Assembly (NCBI GenBank): GCA_958496175.1 | Contig: OY292279.1 | Coordinates: forward strand, 8,928,001 to 8,992,000 | Source: Sisyra terminalis | Taxonomy: Eukaryota > Arthropoda > Insecta > Neuroptera > Sisyridae | Reading direction: 5' to 3' | Length of the DNA: 64,000 nucleotides | Shown here: positions 61,799 to 64,000 of the stretch, in pieces | Layout: the number at the start of each line of letters is the position of its first letter | Position numbering within the stretch: the first letter of the stretch is position 1 | The notes under the pieces: model-generated | Database searches by the model: none | The model's input: only the letters and a program-made list of their open reading frames with translations | Told to the model about the DNA's origin: nothing | Program-made: the position numbers and the translations under genes

Positions 61799-62710
61799 GG
61801 GGGAACCTGAGGCGGAACGGGGTATCAAAGCTTTAATTTCAATTTACGAGAAGTTTAAAGAAACAAGCTCATTGTTTTGGAATTTATATATTAATTTAAT
61901 TCATTCTCTACAAATAAAAAAAGGCTTTATTGATTTAAATTAATAATTAGTATTAAAAATTTGGATTACAAAAACAAATAAAAAATTCCCGTTCTGCCCC
62001 AACCCCTGGGGCACAATGGGAAATGAGCCTGGAGTGTAATGGGATTTTTGTTATTGGTATAGTTCACAGATGAAGACACTGTCATCGTCGTATTTAGCCC
62101 AGCACATGCCAAATGTGCCCGTTTTTGACAAATACTGCAGGAACACTAGCATTCATTAGATTTGGGGTATAAATCCTGACAGTATAAGCAGATTACTTCT
62201 GCATCTTCCGACCTTTCTTATATATAGACTGTCGGCTAGTTTTCCTTATATATGTACGCACTATCTGCTGATAAAAAATACTTATCTGAATGGAAAATAC
62301 TATATAAATGGTATATCCCATTCCGCCCCATCCATTGTACCCCAAAGCACCTTCCACAGAAGCACGACTATTATGGGAGAATATATTGGTTTTATTTGAA
62401 TTATCACAAGGCTTTAAGTTAGTCAACAGTATACTTAAAAAAACATGTAATGTTAATATTCAAACAAAAAATGGTACATAGTATAATTACCTTAGTGTAA
62501 CTTGGCAAAAATTAGAATTTGGAAACGTTTATTTCGACTTTTGATAAAAATAAAAACAACTGCAGTTTTTTCTGGCGAAAGCCACTTTTTATAATGCAGC
62601 ACAGTTAATTGAACATTGATTATGATTTTTACGCGTTTTTGTCATCTGTAGCAAGTGTTAATTCCATTTCCCATTCCACCCTGGACACCCCATTCCGCCT
62701 CGTGTTCACA
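61799..62710 (-). mobile_element. Pogo-like non-autonomous element, copy 2 (912 bp)
   Basis: Flanked by TA (61797-61798 and 62711-62712). The termini GGGGGAACCTGAGGCGGAAC / CATTCCGCCTCGTGTTCACA match copy 1 at 32389-33299 throughout, including the truncated zinc-finger relic (about 62085-62240, minus). Equal length and the same internal content show both derive from one deletion derivative that transposed. It is inserted in the N-terminal part of the Penelope-like ORF. Confidence 0.72.
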
Positions 62711-62758
62711 TACATAGATGGACGGTGTTGAGAAATTCTAAATAAGCTTTGTATAGAC

Positions 62759-63235
62759 TAGGCCTTCTTAAACTATGGGTCACGACCCCGAACGGGGTCG
62801 CAAGAGATTTTAATGTCATATATTTTAAAAGGCACATTCTTCTCATTAAATTTTTTTCTTTAATTAAAATTTAATACTTACCACTCAATAACTGCGTTCG
62901 AATATATTCGAGCGAATTAAGATGGTCGGAATTCCCATTTATTTATGTTATTGCAAAAAATGCAATTTTGATGAAAAATAGGATATATAATTTTTGTAAC
63001 TCTAATAAATGCAGTTTTACAACCTTTTGGGTAATTTTTAATTTTAGATTATTGTATGTTTCTAAACGAATTCTAAAACTCTACATTTTCATATATATAT
63101 GTAGATATATTGTTACCTAATAAATAAATCATCAAACAATATTTATTAGTCCTTCGTTTATATATATATATGAGGTCGCCAGGAAACTCGCAATTTTAAA
63201 TGGGGTCGTGAATGAAAAAAGTTTAAGAAGCCCTG
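62759..63235. mobile_element. hAT MITE (Buster-like target), 477 bp
   Basis: Terminal repeats TAGGCCTTCTTAAAC / GTTTAAGAAGCCCTG continue as GGGTCACGACCCC-like and GGGGTCGTGA subterminal blocks. A perfect 8-base duplication GTATAGAC (62751-62758, 63236-63243) fits nnnTAnnn. The interior is AT-rich with a short TA microsatellite near 63160 and no coding. It sits in the most N-terminal recognisable part of the Penelope-like ORF. Confidence 0.82.
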
Positions 63236-63300
63236 GTATAGACGATAGTTGATTTCATATTTTTTCTCGTAAAGGTGTTTTATTTTATAAGATGTCCATC

Positions 63301-64000
63301 CAATCAATTCATTATTAAACTGCTTTTTAGCAAAAATTTAGGCATTAGATTTTTTAATAAGTAGCTCAGCATATTTTTTTTACTTTTTTTAAATGTTTTT
63401 TAGTTGTATTTGATTATACTTTGAAATAAGAAACTTTCTAAATGATATTATAAACTACATTGTTTTGAAGAACTAAGGGTCAAATTGGTTTTCAATTGTT
63501 CACAATAATTAGAGTTTGTAATTTCGCATTGCTTAGCAAAAATCGTAGATATTCTTTCTCAACAAATAACAGAACAACCAGAACATTAATATTTTCCAGA
63601 CGAGACAATTGGAAAAAAATTAACGTGATTAAATGGATAGACGTATAATAAGAAGATAATTAAATACTTCTCGGCAAAGAACAACGCGGCGTGGAAGGTT
63701 GACTGCGCTCACAAAAGCGCATTCTTTCGTGTAATAGAAAATTTCCTCCACCTGCTGGCAGATAAATTTCATATTTTGTACGATGAGGAAAGTTTGGTTT
63801 TAGTCAGGACTCTTTCACCTGCATTCTCGTCGTCGTGCCATTAACTCTATACGACACACTTTTACTTCCGTGTTGTATAAACGACGTCGCGTCGTTCGTC
63901 TTGCACCCGTTTTCATTTTAAGTTAATTAAGAAAGTTTTCATCTGTTTTATTAGATCGTTCATTTCTGAGGAACTGATAGAGAGCGAAACGCGAACGAAC
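63301..64000. other. AT-rich, then G+C-richer end of window (63650-64000)
   Basis: The last 350 bases are unique, with ACGACGTCGCGTCGTTCGT, CACAAAAGCGCATTCTTTCG and a purine-rich end GATAGAGAGCGAAACGCGAA. They resemble an insect promoter or 5' leader of a gene beyond the window. No TATA box or start codon was assigned. Confidence 0.3.

Larger units (their letters stand above)
60060..63300 (-). mobile_element. Penelope-like retroelement relic, with two nested insertions
   Basis: A degenerate single ORF can be followed on the minus strand from about 63300 down to about 60060. It is split by a pogo-like copy (61799-62710) and a hAT MITE (62759-63235). Removing the inserts with one target copy each keeps the frame across both joins. 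No GIY-YIG endonuclease could be recognised below 60060. Hammerhead-like ends of the FB1-FB3 type were not found at its borders. Confidence 0.7.

Overview
The window is AT-rich, intron-containing animal DNA with short introns (51-64 bases) and CTAAT-type branch sites. An arthropod cathepsin L-like gene, Penelope, pogo, Harbinger, hAT and jockey elements, and very many foldback repeats all point to an insect genome. A beetle is a reasonable guess but is not demonstrated. Most of the 64 kb is intergenic or intronic, and most of the open frames that can be drawn in it are chance.

Only one ordinary host gene is convincingly resolved: a five-exon cathepsin L-like cysteine protease (16.78-21.07 kb, plus strand). 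It has a TATA box, signal peptide, I29 propeptide and papain fold. The gene is damaged in two ways. The catalytic Cys is replaced by Gly, and exon 4 is split by a complete, apparently intact hAT (Buster-type) transposon carrying a 593-residue transposase. Taking out the transposon and one copy of its 8-base target duplication leaves a continuous 335-codon frame.

Region by region. 0-2.4 kb: end of a Harbinger-type MITE, a three-copy dispersed repeat and a 0.66 kb foldback. 3.9-11.5 kb: a chain of foldback elements. 12.5-14.3 kb: internally deleted hAT. 15.3-16.2 kb: Harbinger relic. 16.7-21.1 kb: cathepsin locus with hAT. 21.3-22.3 kb: foldback with 9-base target duplication (MULE-like). 23.5-25.0 kb: hammerhead-like repeat and a dead Tc1/mariner-type transposase. 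29.2 kb: small foldback. 32.4-33.3 kb: pogo-like non-autonomous element. 35.5-39.4 kb: MITEs and repeated protein-like fragments. 40.8-41.5 kb: jockey-type LINE 3' end. 43.3-49.5 kb: foldbacks, some nested, and a tandem duplication. 51.4-52.2 kb: relic of an uncharacterised transposon-like protein. 53.8-54.9 kb: three 468/469-base tandem cassettes, each a micro-exon, mini-intron and exon-like block. 60.1-63.3 kb: Penelope-like reverse transcriptase relic on the minus strand, itself split by a pogo-like copy and a hAT MITE.

Three results deserve most attention. (1) Three foldback families with unrelated sequences each carry, in both arms and reading outward, a hammerhead-like block whose helix II covaries between families. 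(2) Several unrelated-looking foldbacks share a core of about 60-70 bases. (3) The 53.8-54.9 kb tandem cassettes preserve splice signals while the rest of the repeat has diverged. All family assignments come from reading motifs by eye; no database search or folding calculation was run.
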